Origin: Clostridiaceae bacterium
Lineage (GTDB): Bacteria > Bacillota_A > Clostridia > Clostridiales > Clostridiaceae
Reading direction: 5' to 3'
DNA length: 6,382 nucleotides
Assembly (NCBI GenBank): GCA_029256485.1
Contig: JAQSXU010000187.1
Coordinates: forward strand, 1 to 6,382
In this document: positions 6,032 through 6,382 of the stretch, in pieces
Numbering within the stretch: position 1 is the first letter of the stretch
How the letters are laid out: the number at the start of each line of letters is the position of its first letter
Translations under genes and position numbers: made by a program
Notes under the pieces: model-generated
What the model saw: the letters and a program-made list of their open reading frames with translations, nothing else
Databases searched by the model: none
Told to the model about the DNA's origin: nothing

Positions 6032-6382
6032 ATGAAGATTAGTAACTTTGAAGAATTGATTAGATATTTAGATGAAGATACAGCTGAGGAAAAAGAGATA
6101 TTAAGCAGTAATAGTATAGGCATTAGAAAAATGGATAATGGTAACAGCATAATAATTAATCAGGATACTAAGGGAATAAGCACGTCATTTCCAAACGAAG
6201 AGTTAACAAGGAATAGATTTGCAATAAGAAGAAAATATAGATATTGTACCATAAATGAACATAGGCATGAGTACATAGAAATAGTATATGTTTTAAAAGG
6301 CGAATTTGAACAAAGTATTGAGGGCGAAAAATATAAAATGAAAAAAGGTGATTTTTGCATTTTTGATAAGAATACCCGTCAT
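6032..6382 (+). CDS. AraC-type transcriptional regulator, N-terminal cupin domain (3' truncated)
   Basis: The frame runs from the ATG at 6032 to the last base, giving 117 residues. The start follows GGAGGGG (6015-6021) by 10 bases. After about 60 unassigned residues it shows the sugar-sensing cupin pattern of AraC regulators: NEHRHEYIEIVYVLKGEFEQ (residues ~75-94), then an IEGEKYKMKKGDFCIFDKNTRH motif ending at 117. The HxHxYxE, YVLKG and GD-x4-D-x3-H elements match that pattern. The helix-turn-helix DNA-binding half, normally the last ~100 residues of a ~280-400 residue protein, is outside the window, so AraC-type is inferred from the cupin half alone. It has its own promoter and lies downstream of the symporter-esterase pair, making it a candidate regulator of that pair. 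Another cupin protein is the main alternative. Confidence 0.82.
   Translation, partial: MKISNFEELIRYLDEDTAEEKEILSSNSIGIRKMDNGNSIIINQDTKGISTSFPNEELTRNRFAIRRKYRYCTINEHRHEYIEIVYVLKGEFEQSIEGEKYKMKKGDFCIFDKNTRH

Noticed and set aside
5884..6360. Two - strand open frames (88 and 66 codons) over the regulator start
   Set aside because: They are rich in Leu/Ile/Tyr/Ser because of AT-rich antisense DNA. The + strand regulator has a promoter, ribosome binding site and cupin motifs.

Overview
The window looks like chromosomal DNA from a saccharolytic, motile Clostridium. It is strongly AT-rich, with A/T-ending codons, GGAGG/AAGGGG-type ribosome binding sites and hairpin terminators. The combination of a clostridial secreted cell-wall-binding protein, a GPH sugar symporter and an acetyl-esterase resembles solventogenic species such as the C. 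beijerinckii / C. saccharobutylicum group. The species is an inference from style; no marker gene is present.

All five genes read on the + strand. (1) 2-727 is the C-terminal part of a methyl-accepting chemotaxis protein. It ends in a chemoreceptor zinc-binding (CZB) domain with one unusual ligand, and a strong terminator follows (806-849). (2) 728-1189 is a long intergenic region holding a promoter module and an A/U-rich leader hairpin. (3) 1190-2968 encodes a secreted protein with a signal peptide, a large core of unknown function, a Thr-rich linker and C-terminal choline/glucan-binding-type repeats. A terminator follows at 3056-3110. (4) A second copy of the same promoter module (3208-3291) precedes a GPH-family cation:sugar symporter (3313-4716). 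The symporter is followed, across an intercistronic hairpin, by a cytoplasmic acetyl-xylan-esterase-like alpha/beta hydrolase (4798-5706) and a terminator (5753-5782). (5) An AraC-type regulator with its own extended -10 promoter begins at 6032 and runs off the window.

The symporter and esterase fit together: the symporter would import an oligosaccharide, probably acetylated and of the xylan or hemicellulose type, and the esterase would remove ester groups inside the cell. The AraC-type gene is a natural candidate local regulator.

The most notable non-coding signal is an ungapped block of about 84 bp, 82% identical by hand count and including 20 consecutive identical bases. It lies upstream of both the secreted protein gene and the symporter gene and overlaps their likely promoters. 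This suggests that the two otherwise dissimilar transcription units respond to the same regulator. No insertion sequences, CRISPR arrays, tRNAs or rRNAs were seen, and I see no clear case for a wholly new multi-gene system.
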